A stretch of DNA of 64,000 nt from JAUWGC01 sp963753055 (GTDB lineage Bacteria; Bacteroidota; Bacteroidia; Bacteroidales; B18-G4), in contig CAVWAP010000001.1 in assembly GCA_963753055.1 (NCBI GenBank), positions 682,001 to 746,000 on the forward strand, in the 5' to 3' direction. Position numbers and translations under genes: made by a program. The notes under the pieces are model-generated. The model ran no database searches, had not been told where the DNA came from, and worked only from the letters and a program-made list of their open reading frames with translations. Of this stretch, positions 54,701-63,939 are shown one piece after another (the stretch's first letter is position 1; each line of letters opens with the position of its first letter).

Positions 54701-54936
54701 TTAAGCCCAAGACCCAGTTGGATAATATTGTCGAATATGGCTTGTTTATCTATGATCGCTGGGGTAAGTTGGTCTATGAGACACAAAATCTTGAAGAAGG
54801 GTGGGATGGTACATTCAATGGGGAGAATTGTCCTGTTGGCGTGTATGCTTACGTCGCCAAATACACACTCGAAGGCAATGCAGCGAAAGCTGGCGAGACA
54901 TTCGAGAAAGCAGGATCCGTCAGTCTGGTTAGATAG
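51712..54936 (+). CDS. T9SS type B adhesin with SprB-like repeats (copy 2)
   Basis: 1074 residues with the same plan as copy 1: signal peptide (1-24), VPTVQDCLGAIPVCQGVYFQP domain, Big-type domain, six SprB-like repeats, Ig-like domains and type B sorting domain (YFPNSFRPDSPLSDNR...IYDRWGKLVYETQNLEEGWDGTFNGENCP). The first ~525 residues differ considerably from copy 1, while the rest is almost the same. This leaves a variable head on a common stalk. The 3' end beyond 54738 diverges again moderately, to ~80% at the base level. Being tandem and in the same direction, the two genes can recombine. Confidence 0.9.
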   Translation: MITRIRSIVLLLLLSFASFQMLAQVPTVQDCLGAIPVCQGVYFQPNAFSGTGNYLNEISNGPGCPSECMLDGEKNDVWYIITVLSDGNLGFLLTPNTMSDDYDWAVYNLTYAKCDEIINRTLEVSCNWSGTSGGTGPNGNSASSCQGASGTPYNALVPVQTGEIFVINISNYTSSQSGYTLDFAPSTASVFDTVPPYISTVYANGISGCDVNSLTFDFSENVLCSRVSPAIFEISGPGGPYVVDSIYGAACEVGGEWEKTFTVFTDRPFTSNGDYMLVFSPGFPPITDACDNAAEADAIPFTLDLGAPEVDESGIVISNALCNVANGSITGLQVTGGSGALDFFWYDQNSLLAGTTLDLIDQKSGNYTLEVHDQANCVSTVGPFSILDEGAPVVDEAGMQITSSLCSEANGSIIGLDVTGMGALTYEWTNSQGQVAGTDLDLLDAPAEFYTLSISDINGCEVVVGPYEIEDEPAPVVVEDNMDIYPATCDQVNGAILGITTISNSTTLTFEWKDDLGATVGGNDIELSGVPGGLYTLTIIDDNDCESIGGPYLVEDFPAAVVDTNNMIVQSSTCGANDGSLTNLNVSGSGPFTYEWRDGSGILVSNSLDLLDIVGGSYTLTVFDDNLCETLMGPLLIPDEGGADVDEAAMVLNPSNCYEDDGSITGLQIIGFPPFTYTWRDAGNNIAGNDLDLLNVTTSLYTLEIRDGNDCISYSGPHPLDNIGGADFNSLQSTNPTCELDNGRIVIDASGGVGTLAFSVDGGINWQSSNVFEDLAPGSYTLQILDEHDCISDYGSAVILENEGEGVSVTAGSNSPVCSGEALHLSCDIDADQYLWQGPNGFSSTEKNPVIPNTSVADSGQYELTVTVSTNNCQGVSTADVIVTESFTMGLQVLPSKNPIYRGEEVMFTAQPNPQGYPGIYLWRIDGVEVQRGDDATYYNSTLMDGQVVSCEMLFEEGCVLNNPALSNPVTMVVEELPMYFPNSFRPDSPLSDNRIFKPKTQLDNIVEYGLFIYDRWGKLVYETQNLEEGWDGTFNGENCPVGVYAYVAKYTLEGNAAKAGETFEKAGSVSLVR
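53296..54738 (+). repeat. Near-identical 1443-bp tract, copy 2
   Basis: Partner of 49968-51410, collinear and gapless. Differences cluster toward the 3' end: only about four in the first ~930 bases and about eleven in the last ~510. Confidence 0.9.
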
Positions 54937-55018
54937 TGGTTAGTGGTTGGTGCCCTTCGACTCCGCTCAGGATGACAATATTGGTGGTTATTTATTCTCT
55001 TCTCTCTTCTCTCTTCTC
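54937..55018. repeat. 3'-flanking repeat, copy 2, with heptad duplications
   Basis: Same order of elements as 51607-51676. It differs by a 7-bp tandem duplication of TAGTGGT that includes the stop codon of the adhesin (54934-54947) and by a longer TTCTCTC heptad run at about 54995-55018. The latter encodes the charged tail of the converging FISUMP gene. Confidence 0.8.
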
Positions 55019-56289
55019 GATCAATCCTTTCACACACCTAACCGCATACCCATGTGCTTTCGTACTGAATCCGTGCTGGACGCGGTCATCATCACTGCTA
55101 AGATTTCTGTTCCAGCCATTGAAACTATTGGATTCGGTTCCGGTCCAGAACCTACCTGTGAAACTCTCTCCGATAAAGGAACCTGATGTACCTCTGTATC
55201 CGCTCATCAGGGCTTTAAATTCATCTTCCTTGAGTTGCTTGCCCTGGTCGGTACCAACCCAGCCTGTTGGTGTCTCGGCATCTGCCTGCGACATGCCCAG
55301 TTCCATTTCAAGTGCCTGCCATTCTTCGAGTGTGGCGGGGTGCCAGCCTGAAGGACAAAGTCCCTGGCTGGCTTTCTTGCTGTATTGCATCAACTCATCC
55401 CACTGGTACAAGGCACCGTAAGTATTACAATTCTGTTCATCATCATTGTAACAATACTTTTCAGCAATGGCGTTATCAGTTTGTTCCAGGTTGCCATCGA
55501 TGAGTTCACCATAATTGAGATTTTTTGTCATCCAGCATTTTTCACCAAACTGATGAGTTGTATAGATTTTTCCGTCCCTGATATCAGTAAATGGGTTGCC
55601 ACAAACGAATAATGGGCCAGAGCCGGTAGTGAATTGCCATACAGGGCCCTCGGTTGAAAGGCCTGAATCATCTTTGGCAACAATTTTCCAGTAATAAACC
55701 GTGTTTTGATCCAGCAGTCCAGGGTTATAGCTTTCGTTATCAATATCCGATCCAACTTTAGGTGGATTGGCAACTGTGCCAAAATAAACATCATAGCTTA
55801 GCGGATCCTGGTTCGGGTCTGTACAGGTCCATGCAAGTGTCTTTCCCGTACTGACATCTGTAGCCTGTCAGCAGGATTAGGTTCTGAAGGTTCATTTGGG
55901 GGCAGGTTAATACTATTGTTGACCTCCACATCTTTTGTGTCAAAAGAGGAAAGGCCGCCGCTATCCTTCACTTCCAGCTTGATAGTATAATTGCCTTCCT
56001 GGCTATAAGTGAGCTTTGCATGGGTTTCACTGGTAAACTGTGTATCCCAGTTTCCATCATTATTGACATCCCAGCGAAATGATAAAGCTGACTGGGCATC
56101 TTCAGCATCTGTACTTGCTGAAGCATCCAGCTGGAACTCAGTTGATGTGTTTCCAATGGTTGGATTAACAGTGAAAGAAGCTGTTGGAGCAGTATTATCT
56201 GGCTTATCTTCTTCTTTGGTACAAGCTGTGACTAATACTCCGATGCTGGCAATGAGTAGAATACGTAGGGTAATCCTGTATTTAAGCAT
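54992..56289 (-). pseudogene. FISUMP-type lipoprotein (copy 2), disrupted by a -1 frameshift
   Basis: A lipoprotein signal (MLKYRITLRILLIASIGVLVTAC), a PKD domain (TASFTVNPTIGNTSTEFQLDASAS...RWDVNNDGNWDT), a fibronectin-like domain and a FISUMP domain (IRDGKIYTTHQFGEKCWMTKNLNYG, LYQWDELMQY, GLCPSGWHPATLEEW, YAVRCVKG) follow the plan of the paralogue at 46936. The frame is lost at about 55862-55869, within the sequence for NPADxATDV; one added base restores it to TDVSTGKTLAWTCTDPNQDPLSYDVYFG. If real, the product would stop at 55798 without the FISUMP domain. The tail IEKREERRE is encoded by a TTCTCTC heptad run, so it may be a run-on into repeat sequence. Confidence 0.82.
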
Positions 56290-56507
56290 GGTTTTGATTT
56301 TTTGTGTGATTTGGTATTATTTGAAAACCGCCGCAAGATATTAAAAATTCGTAAAATAAATTGAAATTCATGCAACTTATGGAAAGCATCACCGTCTGAA
56401 CCTTGCCAGGTAGTACTATAATTTTCTGTCATTAGTAATTACCCGTAATACCACACCGGTTTATTGTATTCCTATATTATATGTATTAAGTTTTAACGAA
56501 AAATTGC

Positions 56508-56515
56508 TAAATTTG
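56508..56515 (+). promoter_or_regulatory. Candidate -7 box for the choice-of-anchor-L adhesin
   Basis: TAAATTTG fits TAnnTTTG, 23 bases before the ATG at 56539. A -33 element is not clear. Confidence 0.45.
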
Positions 56516-56538
56516 CACGATTATTAAAGGATGGATAT

Positions 56539-59500
56539 ATGGATATAAAAAGATGTACTAGATATATTTTTCTGGCCTTATCTGTTTTAAGCTTCTCATT
56601 CTTTCTGCATTTCCAGACCAGGGCCCAGTTGATTGTCCAGAATAACCTAACACCTGAGCAGCTGGTTCAACAAGTACTTGTGGGTGGTGGTATTACCGTA
56701 CTGAATGTTACCTATACCGGATCCAATTTGCCCGCGGATCATTTTTTAATGGCAACAGCACCAACTTCGGAATTGATGAAGGCGTTAGTATTATCATCAG
56801 GAAGTATTTTTCACTGCCGCAGGAGCTGCGAGGTTTTTTGCGACTACTAATAACGGGCAAGCTGGAGATCCTCAGTTAAAGTACTTTGCGGCTCCTTATA
56901 CAACACATGATGCAGCTGTCCTTGAGTTTGATTTTATCCCACAGGCTGATACCTTAACTTTCAGGTATGTCTGGGGATCAGAGGAATACCCTGAATATGT
57001 TTGTAGTAGCTTTAATGATGCATTTGGTTTTTTTGTTACTGGCCCAAATCCAGCCAATCCATTCAATCCTTATAATAATGAAAATATTGCCATTATCCCT
57101 GAATCCATGCCTCCAATGCCTGTTACTATTAACAGTGTGAATAATGGAACTGTAGGTTCATTTGGCACAGCTTCCAATTGCACATCATTGGCCTTTTCAC
57201 ACCTTTATATTGACAACCTAGCTATAGGTGGAACAACAATTTGTTATGATGGTTTTACCCGATCATTAGAAGCAATGTTGGTAGTAGTCCCTTGTGAGAC
57301 TTATCATATCAAACTAGCTGTTGGAGATGCTGGTGACTATGCATATGATTCTGGTGTGTTCCTGGAAGCCAACAGTTTCGGCAGTACGGGAATGAGTACC
57401 AATGTGGGATTCAGCAATTCTTCTGTCTTCTTTGGCTCAGGAGTGGAAGCATGTAATGATGCAGTATTATCATTTACTCTTGAAGAGCCACGCACTTCAC
57501 CTTATTTTATTGCTATTGCTGATATATTTGGTACAGCAACACTGGATGTAGACTATGAATTGTTCCCACCATTTGATACATTGTGGATTCCGGCTGGTTC
57601 GATGGAAACTCAATTGGTTGTTTCACCTCTTTCAGATGACCTTATTGAAGGTACAGAGCAAGCCCAATTTGTTTTTTCTTATGAAGAAGCCTGTGAAAAT
57701 TTGGCTGATACCACTACAATAGATATACTTGATAATACACTTGGTTTTACTGGAATACTAGGAGATTCAGTTTATTGTGTCACCGACCCACCAGACACAC
57801 TGGTTGGTAATCCAGCCAGCGGTGGCAATATCCACGGTGTTTTTGTCGGACCAGGAATGAATGGTAATGTTTTTGATCCTTCCCAGGCCAGCATTGGCAA
57901 GAATAATATTTATTATTATGTATACTTCATAGACCAAACCATCTTTGGTAATGATACTATTTGTTATAACGAATACGTAAAAGAAATTTTTGTGATCGAT
58001 GGGCCGGCCGTTGATGCCGGACCGGATGATGTGATCGCTGAAGGACAGGATTATACCATGATCTCAACTGCACTCTGGTTTGATGCCCTGGATTGGACAA
58101 CTTCCGGCACCGGAACTTTCGATGATCCCAATATTCTTCAACCTACTTATACACCTTCATTTGATGATATTACCAATGGCAGTGTGACCTTGTCGTTACA
58201 TGCCACTGCCCAGGATCCATGTCCGGGAGATACAATTGATAGTATGGTCCTGACCATCGCATCGGGTACTACCGCGATTGCAGGCCAGGATGACATCATC
58301 TGTGAAGGCGATGCCTACCAGCTTACAGGGAACGCACTGTTTTATAATACTATTGAGTGGACAAGCGCAGGTGATGGTACATTTAACGACAACAGCATCC
58401 TGGATCCTTTATATTTCCCGGGGGCAAGCGATATTGCCAACGGGCAGGTTTCACTAACCATGACTGTTTACGGCAGCTCCACAGATGCAGATAATATGAC
58501 CCTTACGATCACACCTGCACCCGTTGCCGATGCCGGCGGGCCTGCATCTATCGATGAAGGACAAAACTTCAATCCAGGCAGCCAGGCTTTTAATAGTACA
58601 TCAATAACCTGGATCACAGGAGGTGATGGTTATTTCAATGTTCCCGGTATTGAGAATCCTACATATTTCCCCGGGTCAAATGATAACCTCACAGGATCTG
58701 TGGCTCTTTCCATGATCGTGTACGGGGAGTCGCCCTGCGGACCGGATACCAACACCATGATACTGACAATCATCTCGGGTACATCAGCTGATGCCGGGGC
58801 AGATGCGACGATTTGTTCTGATGAAACCTTCCAGACAGAGGGTACAGGAACTTACTTCATCAATCAGCAATGGAACACTTCAGGTGATGGCGCCTTTGAT
58901 AATGCAGGCATGATAAATCCAGTTTATTCGCCTGGTTCACAGGATATTCAGGACAGTACAGTGATATTGACATTGACAGTCTATGGAAGTGATACAGTTT
59001 CGAATGATATGACTTTATATATTCACCCGGTTGCAGAAGCACCAGGCTTGCTGGAAAGTGACCAGGATAATTTCTGCGCTGCATCATTAGACCAGATTGT
59101 TCTGACAGCGACCGGTGGCTATGGCGACGAGGTGAGCTGGTTTACAGAAGCCTGTGGAGGAAGCCTGGCAGGGACAGGTAACCCGCTTACCATTGATGCT
59201 CCACTGGAAACAACAACTTATTATGCTCACTGGGCAAACCTGTGTGGACCCTCTGAATGTACGCAGTTTGTGGTGAATGTAGTCCAGAACCTGGAAGTGC
59301 AGGTCACCGTTACCGCTTCTAAGAACCCGATTGAAGCTGGCGAGACAGTTGTATTTACAGCGACATCTCAAAATGCCGGAAGCAATCCTGAATATACCTG
59401 GATGCTTAATGGCAATGTAGTTCAGACCGGCCCGCAAAATACATGGGCCTCTTCCAGTATTTCTGACGGTCAGTTAATCACTGTAGCGCTTACTTCCTCT

Positions 59501-59857
59501 GAAGTTTGCACTGTCCAGAATCCGGTTGAAGGTGAACTATTGATGGGGGTTAACTTCAGGCCAACTGTACATGCTCCTACTGCCTTCTCACCAAATGGTG
59601 ATGGCAAGAATGATGTATTTTATGTTTATGGCCCTGTAGATGAGATCGTGCAGTTCCAGCTGAACATTTACGACCGGTGGGGCACGCTGGTATTCAAGAC
59701 CAATGATTTACAGGAAGGTTGGGATGGCACATTTGATGGAAACCTTGCACCAACAGGTGCTTATGTTTGGGTTGCCGACTTTACAACCAGGCCCAGCGCA
59801 GTTGTCATTGAAGGTGAAACAAAACAAGAGAAAGGCAATTTCATCCTCCTACAATAA
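56539..59857 (+). pseudogene. T9SS type B choice-of-anchor-L adhesin, with three clustered indels near its start
   Basis: A signal peptide (residues 1-30, TRAQ) leads to a choice-of-anchor-L domain (LTPEQLVQQVLVGGGITVLNVTYTG...FNGNSTNFGIDEG...AAVLEFDFIPQADTLTFRYVWGSEEYPEYVCSSFNDAFGFF), a Calx-beta-like domain, four WxTSGDGTF...PxYxPG repeats, an Ig-like domain and a CHU_C sorting domain (PTAFSPNGDGKNDVFYV...IYDRWGTLVFKTNDLQEGWDGTFDG). Between 56733 and 56815 the coding sequence passes through all three frames: a base missing near the T6 run at 56743, one extra near 56785 and one extra near 56810. The indels are in homopolymers. From there the frame is open to the stop. The stop overlaps the tex start by one base. 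Confidence 0.82.
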
Positions 59858-61993
59858 TGCTCGAAAAGTATTTCAATCAGATAGCGGATGAGTTAAGTAT
59901 CCGCACTGACCAGGTGAAGAACACCGTTGCATTGCTTAATGACGGAGCCACCATTCCTTTTATTTCCAGGTACAGGAAAGAATTTACAGATAATCTTGAT
60001 GAGCAGGCTATATCAAGGATCAGGGACAGGCTGAATCAGCTTGAAGTTATTGAGAAGCGACGCAATGCCATCCTCAAATCCATTGAGGAACAGGACAAGC
60101 TGACTGACGAGCTCAAGGAAAAGATCCTGGAAGCAACAGCCCTGACCGAGCTGGAAGATATTTACCTGCCATATAAGCCCAAAAGGAAAACCAGGGCAAC
60201 CATTGCCAGGGCCAAGGGGCTTGAACCCCTGGCAAAGATCATCATGGCGCAGAACCATGATGATATTGATATCAGGGCTGAGAAATTTATTGATGAAGAT
60301 AAATCGGTAACATCAATTGAAGATGCTTTGCAAGGTGCCAGAGATATCATTGCCGAATGGATTAATGAACATCAATATGCCAGGTCAAGGATTCGTAGTC
60401 TTTACCAGAGAGAAGCAGTTATCACCTCTCATGTGATCAAAGGACGGGAGCAGGAAGGGATTAAATACAAAAATTATTTTGAGTGGGAGGAAAAGCTTGG
60501 CAAGGCTCCATCTCATCGTGTTCTGGCCATGCTCAGGGGAGAGAACGAGGGTTCCCTTGGAGTCAGGATTTCGCCATCAGTTGAGGTTGCGATTGATTCC
60601 CTTGAGCGGATCTTTGTAAAAGGAAATAATGCATCTTCAAAACAGGTGAAGATCGCTGTTGAAGATAGTTTTAAACGACTCCTGCACCCTTCCCTGGAGA
60701 CTGAGATGAAGTCAATGGCCAAGGAAAAAGCTGACGAAAAGGCTATTGAGGTGTTTATTGAAAATCTGCGGCAGCTATTACTTGCTCCACCTCTGGGACA
60801 AAAGAATGTTTTGGCCATAGATCCTGGTTTCAGAACGGGATGTAAAATGGTATGCCTGGATAAGCAGGGCAATTTGTTGCACAATGAAACCATCTTCCCC
60901 CATCCACCGCAAAATGAGGTGGCGCAGTCGATTAAAAAAGTGCTTAACCTGGTGGATGCATATAAGATTGACGCTATTGCCATTGGTAATGGTACAGCTG
61001 GCCGGCAGACTGAAAAGTTCATAAAAAGCATCAGGTTCAATAAGGATGTCATTGCCATCATGGTGAATGAAAGTGGTGCATCGGTTTATTCTGCATCCTC
61101 TGTAGCCAGGGAGGAATTCCCCGACTATGATGTAACGGTGAGAGGGGCTGTGTCTATTGGCAGGCGATTAATGGATCCTCTTGCAGAGTTGGTGAAAATA
61201 GATCCAAAGTCAATCGGAGTAGGACAATACCAGCATGATGTGGATCAGAAACTTTTAGCCAAAAGCCTTGAAGACACTGTTATCAGCTGTGTTAACAGGG
61301 TAGGGGTGGAAGTGAACCTGTCCAGCAAACAATTGTTGTCATTTGTTTCCGGTGTTGGACCCGTATTAGCACAAAATATCATCGATTATAGGAAGGATAA
61401 TGGCCCGTTCAAGTCGAGGGCCGAGCTGAAAAAGGTCGCCCGCTTTGGCCCAAAGGTCTTTGAACAGGCTACAGGCTTCCTGAGGATTCAGGATGCCAAA
61501 AACCCCCTGGATAGAAGTGCTGTACACCCTGAAAGTTATTCCATCGTTTCCGGGATGGCTAAAAGTGTTGGATGTGATGTGAGTTCCTTAATAGAAGACG
61601 AAAGCCTAAGGAATAAGATAGATCTTAATCAATTTGTTACAGAAACAGTGGGCTTGCCAACTTTGAATGATATCATGGATGAACTGGATAAACCAGGCCG
61701 TGATCCAAGAGAGAAATTTGATGTGTTTGAATTTGAGAAGGGGGTGAATACCATGGAGGACCTCAGGGAAGGGATGGTATTACCGGGTATCATTACTAAT
61801 ATTACAGCTTTCGGAGCCTTCGTTGATATTGGTGTTCACCAGGATGGGCTTAGTCCATATCAGCCAGATGGCCGACCGTTTTGTAAGGGATCCTAATGAA
61901 ATCGTAAAGCTGAACCAGAAGGTAAAAGTTAGAATTGTGGATGTCGACAAAGAGAGAAAGAGGATTCAACTTTCAATGAAAGATATAGAATGA
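59857..61993 (+). pseudogene. tex: RNA-binding transcription accessory protein Tex, frameshifted near the C-terminus
   Basis: The N-terminal Tex region (LNDGATIPFISRYRKEFTDNLDEQAISRIRDR, YLPYKPKRKTRATIARAKGLEPLA), a YqgF/RNase H-like domain (VLAIDPGFRTGCKMVCLD), helix-hairpin-helix motifs (FVSGVGPVLAQNIIDYRKDNGPFKSRAELK) and the S1 domain (GMVLPGIITNITAFGAFVDIGVHQDG) are all present. The frame ends early at 61896. With one base removed at about 61849-61852, it continues LVHISQMADRFVRDPNEIVKLNQKVKVRIVDVDKERKRIQLSMKDIE to the TGA at 61991-61993. As written, the S1 domain would lose its second half. Tex supports transcription and stress tolerance in other bacteria. Confidence 0.88.
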
Positions 61994-62051
61994 TAAAATA
62001 TTTGATGAACTATACCGTTCATTTTTTTAATAATATTGCCTAAGCAAGTTG

Positions 62052-62717
62052 ATGCAGTTGAAATATAAATTACTAATCATTGCTTTCCTCATCTTGTCCG
62101 CTGTTGCCCATGGGCAGCGATTCAAAGGTGCAGCAATTGCCGGGTTTAATTTGAGCAAGGTGGCTGGTGATGAAGTGAATGGATTTTACCAGTTCTACAG
62201 GGTTGGCCTCAATGTCGGGGCTGCAGTAATTGTTCCTTTCAAAAAGAACTGGGATGTTACACTGGAAATTGACTATACCCAGAAGGGGGCTTACTGGGGT
62301 GGCGGTGTCCAGGATGATAATTATCCCTGGCGCTATGACCTTCGGTTGAATTATGTAGAAGTCCCGATCCTTGTCCATTACAACGATCGTGATATCATCA
62401 CTGCCGGACTTGGTTTTAGTTGGGGCCGGCTGGTCAAATCTTCTGAAATCGAAGATAATGGAAACAAGCCTGCTTACCAGGATACAGTTCCTTTTAATAC
62501 TAATGATTTCAGTATTGTGGGTGATCTGTTATTCAGACTTTATAAGCGGATGCATATGAATATCAGGATGACACACTCACTGGTGCCAATTCGTGAAAGG
62601 GTTTTTGAGAATCCTTATACAGGAACATCAAGCTGGGAAAATAAGCAATATAATTTTTCTATCACTCTGCGCGTAGTTTATATTTTTAATGAGAGATTGG
62701 AAAATGCCAACAGGTAA
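62052..62717 (+). CDS. PorT-like outer-membrane beta-barrel protein
   Basis: 221 residues from the ATG at 62052. A signal peptide (MQLKYKLLIIAFLILSAVAHGQ) is followed by alternating beta strands of the outer membrane beta-barrel group: FKGAAIAGFNLSKVAGDE, FYRVGLNVGAAVIVPFKKNWDVTLEIDYTQKGA, YDLRLNYVEVPILVHYNDRDIITAGLGFSWGRLV, with a final FSITLRVVYIF. This resembles the OMP_b-brl_2 family found in PorT and related proteins. A transport or assembly role is unproven. It begins 58 bases after the tex stop. Confidence 0.75.
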   Translation: MQLKYKLLIIAFLILSAVAHGQRFKGAAIAGFNLSKVAGDEVNGFYQFYRVGLNVGAAVIVPFKKNWDVTLEIDYTQKGAYWGGGVQDDNYPWRYDLRLNYVEVPILVHYNDRDIITAGLGFSWGRLVKSSEIEDNGNKPAYQDTVPFNTNDFSIVGDLLFRLYKRMHMNIRMTHSLVPIRERVFENPYTGTSSWENKQYNFSITLRVVYIFNERLENANR

Positions 62718-62724
62718 TCAGTGA

Positions 62725-63090
62725 TTAAACAGCGATTCTGTCTTCCATTAACTCGCTTGCCGCTTCCCGTATAAATTTGGTGATCAATATCTCATTCAGC
62801 TCCTTCAGCGATTTCACTTCAAGTTGCTTGAACCGCGTACCATTGGTTTGTAATATTCCTTGATCATCTGTAAGGTTTTTAGTACAATAAAAACCGATGA
62901 GGGCGGTTCCTGTTGATGCTTCCAGATAGCAGATCTTCTTCTGATATGAGAAGACAGGGTGGTTGCCTGCATAAGACTCCTGGATATCTGGCAATGTGCT
63001 ATGAATCAGTAGCCTTAATGCAATTAAGAGATCTTTCTCAGGTAATTGGGTTTGTTTGATGTAGCTGGTTACTTGTTGATTATAGTACAT
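62725..63090 (-). CDS. DUF1801 domain protein
   Basis: 121 residues, cytosolic. The LPDIQESYAGNHPVFSYQKKICYLEASTGTALIGFYCTKNLTD block and the following RFKQLEVKSLKELNEILITKFIREA are typical of DUF1801 (YdhG-like) proteins, whose function is not known. A possible ligand-binding cavity is suggested by the family fold. It converges on the barrel gene, only seven bases apart. Confidence 0.8.
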   Translation of the reverse strand: MYYNQQVTSYIKQTQLPEKDLLIALRLLIHSTLPDIQESYAGNHPVFSYQKKICYLEASTGTALIGFYCTKNLTDDQGILQTNGTRFKQLEVKSLKELNEILITKFIREAASELMEDRIAV

Positions 63091-63114
63091 ATCTGTTGTT
63101 TTGTTGTTTATTTT

Positions 63115-63939
63115 TTAAGGACGTACTTCACTCTTGATTAACTCTGCACTGTAAGCAGCACTAATAAATGATAATGCGATGGGCAGCGAAAACGGATTTC
63201 CATATTCCATCCTTTCCGGATGCCACTGGACGGCCAGCAGGTAAGCTTTATTATCAGAGTATTCCCACTGTACCGCTTCAATAACACCATCCTTGGTTGT
63301 TGCAATAGCCGTTAGGTTATCAGCAATAGTTGCTATGCCCTGATGATGGTTACTGTTGACCATACCATGTGTATTCTGACTGATCATGTGGAGCTTGCTT
63401 CCTTCAGTAACAGTAATTTCATGATTGCAGTTATTCTTATCCAGACAGCGGTGGCGAAGATCGCTTGGAAGGTCGGTTGGTATATCTGAATACAGGCGCC
63501 CTCCCAGTGCAACATTGAGTACCTGCAGTCCGCGACAAATGCCCAGGATTGGAATGTCAGCTTCTAATGCCCTTCCAACCAGCATCAGCTCAAGTGTATC
63601 TCTTTTTCCATCGATGCCGTCATTACATTTTACTGTATCCTGCGGACGGCCATAGAAGCCCGGATGAATATCAGGTCCGCCGGTGAGCAGCAATCCCGAA
63701 CAATTGTCAATGACTTTCAAAGCTGAATCCAATGGAAGATGATATAAGTCTATTAACTCAATAGTGGAATCAGCCGCCTTAAGCCATTCTGTATAAGCTC
63801 CATAGTACTTATCGGGTTTGCCTTTAGACATTGCAATGACAACAGAAGATGTTTTATCTGTGCAAGAGCATCCGCAGACAAATACAATGAAACCCAGTGA
63901 CAAGGTTATCATGTATGCGCATCTTCTAATTTTTTTCAT
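63115..63939 (-). CDS. C26-type class I glutamine amidotransferase, predicted lipoprotein
   Basis: About 274 residues from the ATG at 63937-63939 (a start at 63969 adds ten residues). The catalytic parts are LLLTGGPDIHPGFYG, ILGICRGLQVLNVALGG (nucleophile Cys) and VQWHPERMEY (His, Glu), as in gamma-glutamyl-gamma-aminobutyrate hydrolases such as PuuD. The N-terminus has a hydrophobic stretch ending in VCGC, a reasonable lipobox, which would place the enzyme outside the cytoplasm, unlike PuuD. The natural substrate is unknown. Confidence 0.82.
   Translation of the reverse strand: MKKIRRCAYMITLSLGFIVFVCGCSCTDKTSSVVIAMSKGKPDKYYGAYTEWLKAADSTIELIDLYHLPLDSALKVIDNCSGLLLTGGPDIHPGFYGRPQDTVKCNDGIDGKRDTLELMLVGRALEADIPILGICRGLQVLNVALGGRLYSDIPTDLPSDLRHRCLDKNNCNHEITVTEGSKLHMISQNTHGMVNSNHHQGIATIADNLTAIATTKDGVIEAVQWEYSDNKAYLLAVQWHPERMEYGNPFSLPIALSFISAAYSAELIKSEVRP

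Noticed and set aside
55528..55794. 88-codon minus-strand frame within FISUMP copy 2
   Set aside because: It continues the wrong frame after the indel; the correct frame carries the fibronectin and FISUMP motifs.
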